Part shown: positions 11,310 to 23,300 of the stretch, one piece after another
Position numbering within the stretch: position 1 is the first letter of the stretch
How the letters are laid out: each line of letters begins with the position of its first letter
Translations under genes and position numbers: made by a program
Notes under the pieces: generated by a model
The model's input: the letters and a program-made list of their open reading frames with translations, nothing else
The model's database searches: none
Told to the model about the DNA's origin: nothing
Source: Symbiodinium natans
Taxonomy: Eukaryota > Sar > Dinophyceae > Suessiales > Symbiodiniaceae
Assembly: GCA_905221605.1 (NCBI GenBank)
Contig: CAJNDS010002247.1
Span: 62,001 to 126,000, forward strand
Direction of reading: 5' to 3'
DNA: 64,000 nucleotides

Positions 11310-14300
11310 CTTTGGTCCGTTTGAGTTTTGGGTTTAGGGGTCAGGTTTTTGTAGAGTTTAGGGCTTAGGGCTTCAGCATCGGCGTTTCCAATCATAGGGC
11401 CACCTGCCAAGCACCCCTTATGCATTTCATGTGCCCCTGGGTACTTTGATCGCGCCCACCAACATAGGTCCCCCTGCTTTAGGAAAGTACCTCGTGCCGG
11501 CTTCATCCGACAGGCACTTTCTCATTATCGTTGTGTTCTTAGATCATAGTCTTAGATAATTCTACAAATGGGTACCCCTATTTTCATAAACCCCCACTAT
11601 GCGTGATTTGGTATGCTGCGTCCGGCCGAGGAGCCTCCGTGAGCGCGCTGTGACCCCACCGGTCGGTCTTGTGAGGATCCGCCTGCTCCGGGGGAGGGGG
11701 GGGGGGTTAGGGTTTAGGGTTTAGGGGCTTAGGGTGTTGGGTTCAGCGCGGCTATGGAAGCACAGCGAAATAACGGCTCCTGCAGCTAGTAAGGGCTTAA
11801 GGATCACCACCCCCACTGAGCGCCCAAGCAGAGCCTGCAGTTCGTTTCGGCTTCGAAAATTGGGCACCCCTAATCCCTAAGTACCCTAAACCCTAAATAC
11901 CCTAAACCCTAAACCCTAAACCCTAAACCCTAAACCCACAAAAGAGGGGGGCCTTGATCTGCACGAGGCTCACCGCCGCCTCCATGTTGCCTGGAGGGCG
12001 CCGGTGGTGGTTGATGGGCTTCTGGCTGGGCTTGGGGCGAGCTTTTGGGGATTCGCAGAGAGGCTGTTGTGCACCCATGAAACAACACATAATGGCAAAT
12101 GTACCCCAAAATGCTCCAACATCCTTATGCCCACTGCCCACTCACGGCCTTCAGCACAGGCGAGCATCAGCGCGGTCCGCTTGTCGTAGTCACAGCCTGC
12201 AGCCGTGAACGCAGTTACACTGCACCATGCGCATGGCCTTCAGTCGAAGCCTCGTCGAGAATAGCCAAGCCACAGCCCTAATCCCTAAACCCTAAACCCC
12301 AAATCCTAAACCCTAAAGCCTAAACCCTAAAGCCTAAACCCTAACCCGAAACCCTAAACCCTAAACCCTAAACCCTAAACCCTAAACCCTAAACCCTAAA
12401 CCCTAAACCCTAAACCCAACCGGGTGTTCCGAGAGCTTGGGGCTCTCCGTGCTCTGCACAGGTGACAGCTGCACGAGGTCGCAAAGCTCGCTAAACCCTC
12501 AACCCTAAACCCTAAACCCTAAACCCTAACCCGAAACCCTAAACCCGAAACCCTAAACCCGAAACCCTAAACCCTGAACCCAAACCCTAGACCCTTCTTT
12601 GTCTTAAGGGCCCCCCCGGATCCGAGGCCGCAGCAGTCGGGGGAGAGCCCGCAAAGCGAGATCCTGGGCTGCCAGGATACGCGCCGTATGCTGGCTTTAG
12701 GGTTTAGGGCCGTGTAGGGTTTAGGGTTTAGGCTTTAGGGTTTAGGATTTAGGGTTTAGGGTTTAGGGTTTGGGGTTTAGGATTTAGGGTTTAGGGTGTA
12801 GGGTTCAGGGTTCAGGGTTTAGGGTTTAGGGGCCCTGCTCGCCTCCCAAACTACACCTGGTGCCCAGTGCACTCGGGTTCATGCTCAGCGGACTCCAGCG
12901 CGAAACGGGCAAAACAAGGCCAAGCACGTCATGACCCGAAATCTTCCTGTTGATTGTCAAGCCTGCGAGTGACCCTAAACGGACCCTAAACCCTAAACCC
13001 TAAACCCTAAACCCGAAGCACTAAGTAACACTTGTTTGGGCTCCGAGAGCAGTCCGTGCGAGGCTAGATCCAATCCGATATCCCAACTCTTGCGAATTCC
13101 CAGGCCAAGAAGCAAGTTGCATTTAGGGTTTTTAAACGTTAAAAAACCCTAAACCCGAAATGGATTTGATTTTTGACGTTAAAAACCCCTAAACAGGCCA
13201 AGAAGCAGGTTGTTCAGGTAGGAGTTCTGACCAGAAAACGCAGCTTGGCACCTCAACTCTTAGGCAGTGGGTTGGACTTCACCATGCCAGGGGCCTTCGG
13301 GCGGGGCTTGTCACGTAGGGCCGTCTGGACCTGCAACCAGGCGCGATAAGAAGCTTTGAACCCTAAACCCTGAACCCTAATTAGCCCTAAACCCTAAACC
13401 CTAATTAACCCTAATGAACCAGAATTAAAGCGCCTACCCGAGAACCCAAAGAGCCCACCACTCTCTTCGACGTAAGCCCGCGGCAGCTCCTGGCCAGCGT
13501 GGGTCACGTTGGAGTCATCCTGGCATGGGAACCCTAAACCCTAAACCCTAAACCCTAAACTCCAGCACCCGGTGGTTCCGGGGTGAAGGTTTGGGGGCTT
13601 TTGGGTTTGGGGGGCTTCTGGGGGCCTTGCCGGACTTTGCCGGACGTTAGGAGACCTTCGGATGAGCTAGAGGATGTGAATTCGCGTAATTCGCGTCATG
13701 GCGGGCCCAGCCACCCCCAGTTGATCCAGCCGACTGTGCGCCAATGACCAGCCCTGCTACGTGACGGCTGCGGGTTTTTTCGCCATGGCGAACCTGCGGA
13801 CTGGGAGGGGCCCCAAACATTCACACATCGCCTTCCTCACAAACATTCGGCCGAGGCAGCTCGTGAGCGATTCGCTAAGCTGACGGTTTACAAGGCCCTG
13901 TCGACTGCTGGCACAGGGTTCTTAATTGAGCAGGCTTTTGACGTTGAATCTGACAGCTTTGGCGCGTGCTTTAACGCAAAACCGATGTCTGCGTCCCGAA
14001 AGCAAACACCTGTTCCACCTTGCCAACTAGTCGGCTGCCCGAAAGAGGAAGAGGAACCATCCCTGCTAAGCTTCACAGTGGTTACACAATCCCTCAACAA
14101 TGAGCCATGACCCCGTGCCCCCAACCAAAACTTTCAAAAACCTGAACCCTAAACCCTAAATCCTAAGCCCTAAGCACTAAACCCTAAACCCTAAACCGTA
14201 AACCCTAAACCCTAAACCCTAAACCCTAAACCCTAAACCCTAAACCCTAAACCCTAAACCCTTCCGTCTCCCAACTTCTGGCGGCGGCGCTGTGTTTCCG

Positions 14301-17300
14301 TCTTCGCAGAAGCCATGGTGTGCTCCGCGGGTTTGAAGCAGCCGAGCGCAATTCCTGAAATCCCAGCTTATATGCATGTGCATATGCAGTTCTACACGTG
14401 GCGCGGTCACCGCGCGTCTCTTAAGGATTTCGGATTCTGACCCAGCCCGCTGAGGAAGCCACTCATTGCCGTGTCGAACGGCCTCTCCAGGGCTGTTCTT
14501 AGCCATTCGCCCACCTTCTATACCCCTAAACCCTAAACCCTAAACGCCCTAAACCCTAAACCCTAAACCCTCAGCAGCCCGAATCTGATGCTCCAGAGGC
14601 GAAGGGGGGCACCCTGCCTCCATGAGCGGGGTGCGGCCGAAGTTGTCCCGGCCTCAGCGCAAATTTAGGGTTTAGGGTTTAAGGTTCGGGGTTCGGGCTT
14701 TGTGGTTTGGGGTTTGGGGCTTGGGGTTTAGGGTTTAGTCCTCGGGGGCCTTCACAGCTCAGATACTGAAGGGGACTGAGGCATGGGCAGCTCATGTTGA
14801 TGGATTCCTGGCCGCTTGCAAGACCAGAAGAAGGCCACATCTACACCCCCGGACTCGCAAAACCTTCCCGAAAAACGGGCTTAGATGCCCCCTAAACCCG
14901 CATCTCAAATCCCAGTTGCAAGCCGCGTCCTTGCTCACAGCTCTCTTGTCTCTTCCTTCCTACACCCGAGACCCGAACGCAACTCCAGTCAGCTCTACAC
15001 CTATTCTCCTAAACCCTAAACCCTAAACCCTAAACCCTAAACCCTAAGCCCTGAGCCCTAAGCCCTACGCCCCAAACCCTAAACCCCAATCCAACAGCCG
15101 AACACACGTGGGGTCCTCCTGGATGAGCACCTGCACCGCAGCATGGTTTCCGGAGGCACAGGCCAAGTGCAGCGGCGTCCGCCGGTCGTAGTCTCCTGCA
15201 GCGCTTGGGGGGCCTGCGGGTGCCTTCGGGTTTTTGGGGTTTTGGCTGGGTTTAGGGTTTAGGGTTTAGGGTTTAGGGTTTAGGGTTTAGGGTTTAGGGT
15301 TTAGGGTTTAGGGTTTAGGGTTTAGGGTTTAGGGTTTAGGGTTTAGGGTTTAGGGTTTAGGGTTTAGGGTTTAGTTTTAGGGTTTAGGGTTTAGGGTTTA
15401 GGGTTTAGGGTTTAGGGTTTAGGGTTTAGGGTTTAGGGTTTAGGGTTTAGGGTTCAGCATCTCAAGTTCGAGCATTTACTAGGCCAGCAGTGTATCTAGG
15501 CAACGGAAAAAACCCACCCGCCCAAAGAATCCCATAACATTAAGAAAATAGAAGGTTACTTATTTTCTCTTCGGATGCACCAATCACGGCGTAGTACCAA
15601 GCACTTAACACAAGCCACACCCAGCCTTGAGGCCTTGAAACCCTAAACACCAGGCCTTGAGGCCCTGAAACCCTAAACACTAGGCCTTGAGGCCCTGAAA
15701 CCCTAAAACCTAAATACTAGGCCGTGAGGCCGTGAAATCCTAAACAGCAGGCCTTGAGGCCCTGAAACCCTAAACACCAGGCCGTGAGGCCTTGAAACCC
15801 TAACCATGAGGCCCGGAAATCCTAAACACCTTTGGACGAAACGACCTTGCCCAGTAAAAAATGACCTGCCCAGAAAAAAAATGACCTTGCCCAGTAATGA
15901 CCTTGCCCAGTAAAAAAATGACCTTGCCCAGTAAAAAAATGACCTTGCCCAGTAAAAAAATGACCTTGCCCAGTAAAAAAATGACCTTGCCCAGTAAAAA
16001 AATGACCTTGCCCAGTAAAAAAATGACCTTGCCCAGTAAAAAATGACCTTGCCCAGTAATGACCTTGCCCAGTAAAAAAATGACCTTGCCCAGTAAAAAA
16101 ATGACCTTGCCCAGTAAAAAAATGACCTTGCCCAGTAAAAAAATGACCTTGCCCAGTAAAAAAATGACCTTGCCCAGTAAAAAAATGACCTTGCCCAGTA
16201 AAAAATGACCTTGCCCAATAAAAAAATGACCTTGCCCAGTAAAAAATGACCTTGCCCAGTAAAAAAATGACCTTGCCCAGTAAAAAAATGACCTTGCCCA
16301 GTAAAAAAATGACCTTGCCCAGTAAAAAAATGACCTTGCCCAGTAAAAAAATGACCTTGCCCAGTAAAAAAAATGACCTTGCCCAGTAAAAAAATGACCT
16401 TGCCCAATAAAAAAATTGCCCAGTAAACCTTGCCCAGTAAAAAATGACCTTGCCCAATAAAAAAATTGCCCAGTAAATGACCTTGCCCAGTAAAAAAATG
16501 ACCTTGCCCAGTAAAAAAATGACCTTGCCCAGTAAAAAAATGACCTTGCCCAGTAAAAAAATGACCTTGCCCAGTAAAAAAATGACCTTGCCCAGTAAAA
16601 AATGACCTTGCCCAGTAAAAAGATGACCTTGCCCAGTAAAAAGATGACCTTGCCCAGTAAAAAGATGACCTTGCCCAGTAACATTTTTACTGGGCAAGGT
16701 CATTTTTTTACTGGGCAAGGTCGGGCAAGGTCGTTTTTTTGACGAAACGACCTTGCCCAGTAAAAAAATGACCTTGCCCAGTAAAAAAATGACCTTGCCC
16801 AGTAAAAAAATGACCTTGCCCAGTAAAAAAATGACCTTGCCCAGTAAAAAAATGACCTTGCCCAGTAACTCCTTAACATTTAAATTATATATGAAAGAGA
16901 GGTTTAGGGTTTAGGGTTTAGGGTTTAGGGTTTAGGGTTTAGGGTTTAGGGTTTAGGGTTTAGGGTTTGTTTAGGGTTTAGGGTTTAGGGTTTAGGGTTT
17001 AGGGTTTAGGGTTTAGGGTTTAGGGTTTAGGGTTTAGGGTTTAGGGTTTAGGGTTTAGGGTTTAGGGTTTAGGGTTTAGGGATCAGCTTGTGGGCTTGTT
17101 TTTGCGGCATTTAAGTGGGGGTCTTGAAGGATTGCGGGGTGTCGGGTAGCTCTTGAGGGGGTTTGGGGGTTCAGGTGTTCGGGGCAGTCGTGTTTTTGGA
17201 GTCTCGTCGCCACAGGACAAGAGCTTGCTGGAGGTGTTGAGGGCTTGGAGGATTTTGGTGCAGTTTAGGCTTTAAGGTTTAGGGTTTAGGGTTCCGGGCA

Positions 17301-20300
17301 TCTAGGGTTACAGGCTAGGGCATCAGGTTCTCGAGCACGGAGTCTAGATGCTTGGGAACAGGTGAGGGTGTGAGCGGGAGATGCCACATGGTGACATTGT
17401 GGTCTTGGTGCGTATAAGGGATCATCATGAATCAGAATGGTAACAATGATTCTTCAGTAGCAAAGAATGCACATGATGAGCATTTTCATCGTCCTAATCG
17501 TCACATGATAGTACCTATTCTTTTGATCCTGATGAGATTCTTATTCTTAAACGATGAGAATGATACCGTTGAGCCGTCACCCCAAAAAACAACTTCCCTG
17601 CCTGAATTGGCATCCGCACCTGGGATCTTTCGCATGGCGGGTGAGATCAAGCCCTCAGACTCTACGATGACGGGTTTGGGGCTTAGGGTGGAGGGTTTGG
17701 GTTTAGGCTGTAGGGTGTAGGGTTTAGGGTTGAGAGGGTTCGGGTTTTGGGTGTAGGGATCCTTCTGAGAGACTGATGCCCTTCGAGGGGCCCTTCTGTT
17801 CAAGGGGTCGGGGCTCAAGCGTCCGCTCTTGGGTTCTGTTTAAGGTTTGCGGTGTCCTTTAGGAGGCCCCCCACGATTTCTAACACCTTTGACGATGTCC
17901 GGGACTGTTAAGAAGAGGGTGAGCTTTGTCAAAGCCCCCAAAAAAGTGTCGGCCAAGCGTCGAAACTTCAAGAGGCTCGTCAAGAACCTCAGCAACTCTC
18001 TTTGTGCACCGCCTTGAGGTTTCGAAGCCCTCAAAAAACTCCAAGAGGGGGATTTAGGGTTTAGGGTTTAGGGTTTAGGGTTTAGGGTTTAGGGTTTAGG
18101 GTTTAGGGTTTAGGATTTACAAGATTTCCCAACAGCCTTGGATGTGCCGGGGGCTCTGATTCTGGAGAAAGGGCCCGAAATTTGCGTCGACCACTTGAAG
18201 GTCTTCTTGGACGGCTCGCTGAGCCCTTTTTCCCTAAACGCTAAGCCCTAAACCCTAAACCCTAAACCCTAAACCCTAAGCCCTAAACCCTAAACCCTAA
18301 ACCCTAAACCCTAAACCCTAAACCCTAAACCCTAAACCCACCCAGAGCGCAGTCTTCTCAACTCCGGGGAGCCAGAGCTGCTGGGGGTCACTGGCTGCAG
18401 CACAGAGCTCCGCAGCCTCCGCAAACTTGTCCATGACTTCCTGCAGTCTCTCTGGGTCTCTGGGGTCTCTGGGGTCTCTGGGGTCTCTGGGGTCACTGGG
18501 GTCACTGGTTTGTTTAGGGTTTGGGGTTTGGGGTTTAGGGTTTAGGGTTTAGGGTTTAGGGTTTAGGGTTTAGGGTTCAGGGTTCAGGGTTCAGGGCTTA
18601 GGGCCTAGGGATCTCTGGGATAGGGTCTCTGGGGTTTGGGGTTTGGGGCTGATCTGCACTTGCTACAGGATCGTGTTGGGGGTTAGGATTCATGTAGGCA
18701 GGGGCCCATCCCCATAACGGTCTCAGCACTTTAGGAACGCCGAGAAGATACGCGGCGGGGGGGGGGGGGGGGGGGGAATAGCACCGGTAGGGTAGGACAA
18801 GGGAGCCTGGGTCATACGTGGGTCTGAAGGGCCTTTCTCAGGCTCCGTGCCTTCTATGAGCCTTCAGGCTAAGCCCTGACATCCCAGGGCCGAACACCCT
18901 AAAAAGAAGCCAGAGCTCCAACCGGAAGTAAACCTAACCCCGAAAACCGCCCCACAGGCGGAGTACCTAGAGCATGATCTCAACCAATACCCTAAGACCC
19001 CAAAAACCCAAAACCCGACACCCAAAAACAACCCAAAAACAACCCTAAATCCTGAATATCAAAAACCCTAAGCCCCAAGCCCGACAACCACCTCACAGCC
19101 AAGGGGGGGGGGGGGGGGGGCCTAAGAACCCTGAAGCCCAAACCACAGGAGGAGGGAAGGGGGTACCTAGACCATGGCGGGGGGGGGGGGGAGGCGGGGG
19201 TGGGGTGGGCCGCGAAGCACGCGACCATAAGAAGGTCTCCCCCTAAACCTAACCCTAAACCCTAAACCCTAAACCCTAAACCCTTAACCCTAAACCCTAA
19301 ACCCTAAACCCTAAACCCTAAACCCTCCCTAAACCCTAAACCCTAAACCCTAAACCCTACCCTAGACCCTACCTCAAAAGAGGCAGAGGTGCCTTTGGAC
19401 GCTCTTGGCTGTCGTCGAAACCCAGACTGGCCTGCCTTGGTCCACATGTCGGGTGATGCCACATGAACCCTAAACCCTAAACCCTAAACCCTAAAGCCTA
19501 AACCCTAAACCCTAACCCTAAACCCTAAACCCTAAACCCTAAAACCTAAAGGGGTCTAAGTAGATGATCTAAGGCATCCTAGGCTTGCGGGGTGAGGTCT
19601 CAGTGGGTGTCAGGGTTTGGGATTCAGTGTTTAGGGTTTGGGGCTTAATAGGGTTTAGGATGGTTGAAGCTTTCAGGGTGCAGGAGTTAGGGTTTAGGGT
19701 TTAGGGTTTAGGGTTTAGGGTTTAGGGTTTAGGGTTTAGGGTTTAGGGTTTAGGGTTTAGGGTTTAGGGTTTAGGGTTTAGGGTTTAGGGTTTAGGGCCT
19801 AGGGCCTAGGGTTTAGGGTTTAGGGCCTAGGGTTTAGGGTTTAGCGTTTAGGGTTTGGCGCTTTGCACCAGGAAAGCAGCGGTCGAGGCCTCAATGCGGC
19901 TCAGAGGCGAGTCTCGCAAGTCGGCGGAATCAATCGACCTCGGCACACGGGTGATCCTAAACCCTAAACCCTAAACCCTAAACCCTAAACCCCAAACCCT
20001 AAACCCCTAGACCCAAAACCTTCAGGATCTGATCCTGGGCGTGGAGTGCCCCAGTGCCGCCCTGGGACAGCACAGAGCTCACCCGAGGCTCGAAGTCCTT
20101 CTCGAAGCCGAGCATGGCCCCATTCTCATGCAGCCTCGTCGCAACACCGTCCACACACGAACTTGTCATGGTATTCGTTGGTAGGGCGAAGCAAGACTCT
20201 TTTCTGAACCCTAAGGAAACCGCCTCCGATCCTGCAACTTCTAGCAGACCTGGCCCAGAAACAGGCGAAGAATTCTGGCAAGAAGGTGCCCTCAACCACC

Positions 20301-23300
20301 AACATGGGCTGCTTAAGACAGTGCGTACCCTTTCAGAGGCTCCCAGGTTGAGCCAGGGAACACTTTGGCAGCTCCCATTTGTCGCTGGCGGCCTTACCAG
20401 GGCTCTCTGCTTCTCTCATGGTCTCAGTGGAGAGAACCCAACAGGCACTGCGACACACAAGAACCTGGAGCCCACGAAGGCTCCGTAAAGAGAGGAGGGG
20501 GCGCCCCTTTGGCTTCTAGGGACCCAAAACAGGAAGAAGGGACCCCCGGATTCCTTCTTGCCTCTCTACCGAAGAATCTGCGATCCTGAACCTACAGGGA
20601 GGTCCTTACACCCTGACCTGGAACCGCGTCCCAAGAATCTGTCAGGAAATCGCCCACTGGCAGGGCATTGCAAAGTTAGGGCCTTCCCAGGCTCCAAAGA
20701 ATCCCAAGAGCCCAAGCACCGGAGGGCAAAACCTGGAAAGTTGCCAACTGAACCAGTTTTTCTGGGAAAGAATTCAAGCCCCACGGCTTGGTTCCAAAAA
20801 TCCGGGATGGCATAGGGGCGAGGCTGTCTTTCCAGCACTGGGAGCCCCGACAGGCTTCCATGAGAGGGGTGCGTCCAAAGTGATCCACGCAGTCGATCCT
20901 CGGCAACAGGGAGGAGCCTTCAGGAGGCTCAAGACCCGCTGAAGGGGGCGCGGAGGCGAGATGCGTAAGAAGATCCTTGAACCCTCCATCAGTGCGGAAC
21001 ATCCGAGTGGCTGAGCTTTGCTGTCCTGAGGAGAGCAGAGAACTGGGCGCAAGAGTTGGGTGAGTGAGCTCTAGTGTTCAAGTCCGACAAGGAACTCCCA
21101 ACCCTAAACCCCAAACCCTAAAACCCTAAACCCTGAACCCTAAAACCCTAAACCCTCCAGAATGGGAACCCCCACTTCGTACAACCCTCGTCAATCCTCA
21201 GCCCTGAACTCTCTGCTCTGAAATCTTACCTGCGCTTGCAAGAGAGCTCGGGGGGGCACCTCATATTCCCCCACATCACCTAAACCCTAAACCCTAAACC
21301 CTAAGCCCTAAACCCTAAACCCTAAATAAACCCAAACCCTAGTAGAGGGGATGGGGCCCTCCTTCCCGAAGTCGACATCCGCACGAAGCGCAACCACAGA
21401 TCCCCCACATGGGCATGGCCAAGAGGCAATGAGGATCTTGATGACATCCACCTGGCCTGCCCAAACCCAGAGACGCATGCAACAAAAATGCCGGGAAAAA
21501 AAGAACCCTGTAGGCAAAAAACACACACATACTTGTTTCTTCACTTCTCACGCAATCTCACGGTATGTGTACATGCGAGTAAACACAAGCACCCAAAGCT
21601 GACGAACAAAAACAAATAGTGGCCCCCAGTTGTATGGTTGTTAAACCTGTTAAACTTACAGCTACCCTACGCTTTACCTCACTTATAGCTCCACGCCTCG
21701 GGAGGACGCAATGTGGAGAGGAGTCCGCGAGTCCTGGGCTTGGTGGCTCGCGGAGTTGCGGGGATTTAGGGTTTGGGGTTTAGGGTTTAGGGTTTAGGGT
21801 TTGGGGTTTAGGGTTTAGGGTTTAGAGTTTAGAGGGGGAGCTGCCCATCTCCTCGTGCCCACAGTACTTTGGGTACGTGTACCTCCCGTGTAAATGCCTT
21901 CGGCTTTCTGTTTAGGGTTTAGGGCTTAGGGTTTAGGGCTTAGGGTTTAGGGTTTAGGGTTTAGGGTTTAGGGTTTAGGGTTTAGGGTTGAGGGTTGAGG
22001 GTTGAGGGTTTAGGGCCTATGCAACATGCCCTTGGCTGCCACCACGAGGCGTAGTCTGCACAGTTCGGGCTGTGTCCGTTGACCAGCTTCTTGACCTGCA
22101 GCGAACCGTCTCTCTTAGATGAGTGACACGGGCCCTAAACCCTAAACCCTAAAACCTAAACCCTAAACCCTAAACCCTAAACCCTAAACCCTAAACCCTA
22201 CAGTAAACCCTAAACCCTAAACCCTAAACCCCTAACCCTAAACCCTAACACCCCTTGTGCACCCTCTAAAGCCCCAAAATCATCCTCAGGGTCTCCCATG
22301 CAGGCGGGCCTGTGGAGCTAGACTTTTTGTTCGGGGAGGATTTTGTGCTGGGATCGTAAGAGGATGTTTTGGGCAGTTTATACTTCTGTAGTGATGTCCA
22401 GGGGATGCTTGAGGTAGCTTAAACTTAGGGATTACAAGGGAATGCCGTGGGCATTTCGTATCTACCCAAGTAGGGGGTTCCAGAAGGGCTTGGCATGGGT
22501 AATTGCAATGGCTCCCAGCCCTCTCCGGCTAAGCTCTGCTCTCACGGCGCTTCTTAGGTCGGGATAAAGCCAGCAACTCAGCCTAAAGCCCAGCAGGTTG
22601 CCATCGAAAGACATCCGGAGTTCCCCCCGCCCCCACGTCACCCTCCCTCAAGGGGTTAGGGCTTCGGGTTTAGGGTCTGGATTTAGGGTTGAGGGCTTGT
22701 GGGCCAGTCGCCCCAAACCTTGAAGCCCTAAAAACCCTGTCATCCGACAGTAAACTCCAGAGAGTTGGAAGATGGTTTAAGGAGTTTTTTTAACTGGCAT
22801 TCCCTTTAGTACACCATTTGGGGTATGGAAGGATAAGGATAAGGATGTTCCAACTTTTTGGAGGTTGCATTAGTTGACCCTAGACCCTAAAGCCTAAACC
22901 CTAAACCCTAAAGCCTAAACCCTAACACCCCTTGTGCACCCTATAAAGCCCCAAATCGTAGTCCCAACCAGCCGGTCGCCTCGGCAACGTCCCCGCGGGC
23001 AGCGGCGAAGCACAGCGCAGCCGTCGTCAGGTCCCTGGAATGGACTCCAAAGTTGCAAACCCTGAGCCCTAAACCCTAAACCCTAAACCCTAAACCCTAA
23101 ACCCTAAACCCTGAACCCTAAACCCTAAACCCTAAACCCCGAACCCTGAACCGAGGCCTGCTGTGCATCCTATGGCTTTGCGCGTCCCGGAGGATGACTC
23201 GATAGAGCCTCGCATGGCAGCACATCCGAAGGGCCTGGGGGAGGGGGGGGGGGAGGTCTGAGGCCCCAGTGGGGCCGATGACGGATTTGCGAAGATTGGG

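Noticed and set aside
13747-14109. Plus-strand open frame with FAKLTVYKALSTAGTGF
   Set aside because: It lacks an ATG in the first part, has no recognisable family, and is opposite the minus-strand ankyrin gene.
15703-16718. Minus-strand ORFs of 234-298 codons with YWARSFF, FTGQGHF and LLGKVIF repeats
   Set aside because: All three frames are open only because the 20-21-nt minisatellite has no stop in any register; this is not a protein.
17895-18017. Plus-strand 40-codon ORF MSGTVKKRVSFVKAPKKV
   Set aside because: Attractive basic peptide, but isolated, unrecognised and antisense to the ankyrin gene.
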